Assembly (NCBI GenBank): GCA_949316235.1
Contig: OX438742.1
Span: 7,100,815-7,164,814, forward strand
Source: Oegoconia quadripuncta
Taxonomy: Eukaryota > Arthropoda > Insecta > Lepidoptera > Autostichidae
DNA: 64,000 bases
Direction of reading: 5' to 3'
In this document: piece after piece, positions 63,178 through 64,000 of the stretch
Layout of the letters: each line of letters begins with the position of its first letter
Numbering within the stretch: the first letter of the stretch is position 1
Notes under the pieces: model-generated
Database searches by the model: none
What the model saw: only the letters and a program-made list of their open reading frames with translations
What the model was told of the DNA's origin: nothing
Program-made: the position numbers and the translations under genes

Positions 63178-63654
63178 GTGAGTAAAGTACATTCACCTAT
63201 AGCAACATGCTCATTGCTGACCTACGGCATTATATTCATCAATGGCGTTACATCACCATTTTACATAAAATTGTTATGTCATCAATTTAACAAGTACTTT
63301 TACCGGGTTTGGAGCTTCCATCTATTCAAAATTTTGCTGGTGATTGGAGATTTCGCTCTTCCATAACCATTACAAATATTTATAAACTAATGACTGTAGA
63401 AATTTTACCTGACTAGATTACTCGAGTCGCAGAAAAATAAGGACCCTCGTGGGTATGGATATGCGAACGAACTTCCAAAAGCTTCCCAACCAGTTATTAA
63501 AGCATGTGAGAATCCCTATACAATAGACGCATTCGAATATACCATTACTACATATAAAGGGAGTTATTGGAAATAGTAACAATTATCGCTATCACAAATT
63601 TTTATAAACTGTTTGTAGAGTGTATTTTACTATAACCTTTTTATTACTGTTTTT

Positions 63655-63905
63655 CAGTACCTACGCCCTAAGGACGAAAGCCTCCTCCAGCCATCTCCAC
63701 ATTATTCTAACTCGCGCTAATCTTGGCCAAGTAACACCCAACATTGTCCTAATTCGTCGCTCCATCTTTTTCTAGGCCTACCTTTTCCCATCTCGGGGAT
63801 ATCAGTCTGTCACTTTTTTGTCCATCCATTTGTTCTTCGGTAAATGTGGCCTCCCCACTTCCACTCTCTTAACCTTTTGTTTGGCACATCTATTAGTTTT
63901 GTTAA
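63655..63905 (-). pseudogene. LINE reverse transcriptase C-terminal tail in TMEM9 intron 4
   Basis: On the minus strand the frame shows KRLREWKWGGHIYRRTNGWT, then GKGRPRKRWSDEL, then GWRRL near the end. This is the 'KW(R)WAGHIxRRxDxRW...GRPxxRWxDDL' tail found after the RT domain of several insect LINEs. It contains stops, so it is a relic. Its presence argues that the acceptor-like TTTCAG at about 63658 is not a TMEM9 exon border. Confidence 0.6.
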
Positions 63906-64000
63906 TTCTCTTATGTTAACATTTGGTATTTTGTCTTAACCTCGGTCCATTGCATGTTCTTTACGAATAAGGTAGGACTATAATTTTTAAAGTTTTAAAT

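Noticed and set aside
63658..63720. Acceptor-like TTTCAG as a TMEM9 last exon
   Set aside because: The sequence after it is the end of a minus-strand LINE RT tail, and the translation lacks the expected cytosolic tail.

Overview
The window is AT-rich eukaryotic DNA dominated by dispersed repeats. It is almost certainly from a lepidopteran insect (moth or butterfly). That assignment rests on recognition of the repeats: tRNA-headed SINEs, RTE-type LINE tails beginning 'cccgcgggaactactcactttatcgggat', R1-clade and Jockey-like reverse transcriptase relics, and hAT, mariner and Harbinger remnants. Their types and mixture are typical of lepidopteran genomes. No bacterial-style operons, ribosome binding sites or CRISPR arrays are present.

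Only one host gene can be supported. A TMEM9-family gene (endosomal/lysosomal transmembrane protein 9) starts on the + strand at 58415 and runs off the right edge. Four coding exons are readable (58415-58468, 61086-61204, 62239-62353, 63052-63177), all with GT/AG borders and phases that join. They encode a signal peptide, a luminal cysteine-rich domain and the single transmembrane helix; the last cytosolic exon or exons lie outside. Its introns carry a CR1-like RT relic, a long perfect hairpin, a LINE 3' tail, an inverted-repeat MITE, a possible ORF1 relic and another LINE tail.

Repeat families are named here as follows. SINE-1: head TTTGGTGTAGTGGTTAG, tail ending near 'aactagatgg' (6.1, 6.7, 8.1, 12.1-12.5 inverted and tandem, 19.9 kb). 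SINE-2: head TTGGTGTAGTGG plus ACCAACGGTTG (15.1, 27.9, 36.1, 42.5, 53.1 kb; tail only at 28.5 kb). SINE-3: head GGTGGCTCTGCGGGTAAGAC, body ending 'cagtgggatgtttacggg' (3.1, 15.3, 33.5, 57.0 kb). SINE-4: body with ACCCGGAAACCCC, head CCTTGGCTCAATGTAAAC (13.3, 15.5, 20.8, 31.5, 32.4, 37.9, 51.4 kb). Family R: a retroposon without a recognisable tRNA head (4.5, 21.6, 41.4, 43.7, 46.8, 48.0 kb).

Layout. 0-5 kb: a triplicated repeat with a hairpin, then sparse DNA. 5-13 kb: LINE tails, SINE-1 copies, a heptanucleotide array, and two inverted copies of a composite unit. 13-24 kb: SINE nests and R1-type and other RT tails. 25-29 kb: MITEs, a deleted PIF/Harbinger element and a GC-rich island. 29-33 kb: a CR1-like LINE end and SINE-4 copies. 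34.4-35.4 kb: a higher-order minisatellite. 36-41 kb: SINEs, microsatellites and one unexplained 133-codon ORF. 41-44 kb: a TIR element, an intact non-autonomous hAT with 8-bp target duplication, and family R. 46-53 kb: two more family R copies (one with an 11-bp target duplication), Jockey and other RT relics, and a mariner-type element with 270-bp TIRs. 54-58 kb: MITE, LINE and RTE relics. 58-64 kb: TMEM9.

All mobile-element coding regions seen are fragments or carry stops and frameshifts; no intact autonomous element is present. All family assignments come from reading motifs by eye and were not checked by database search.
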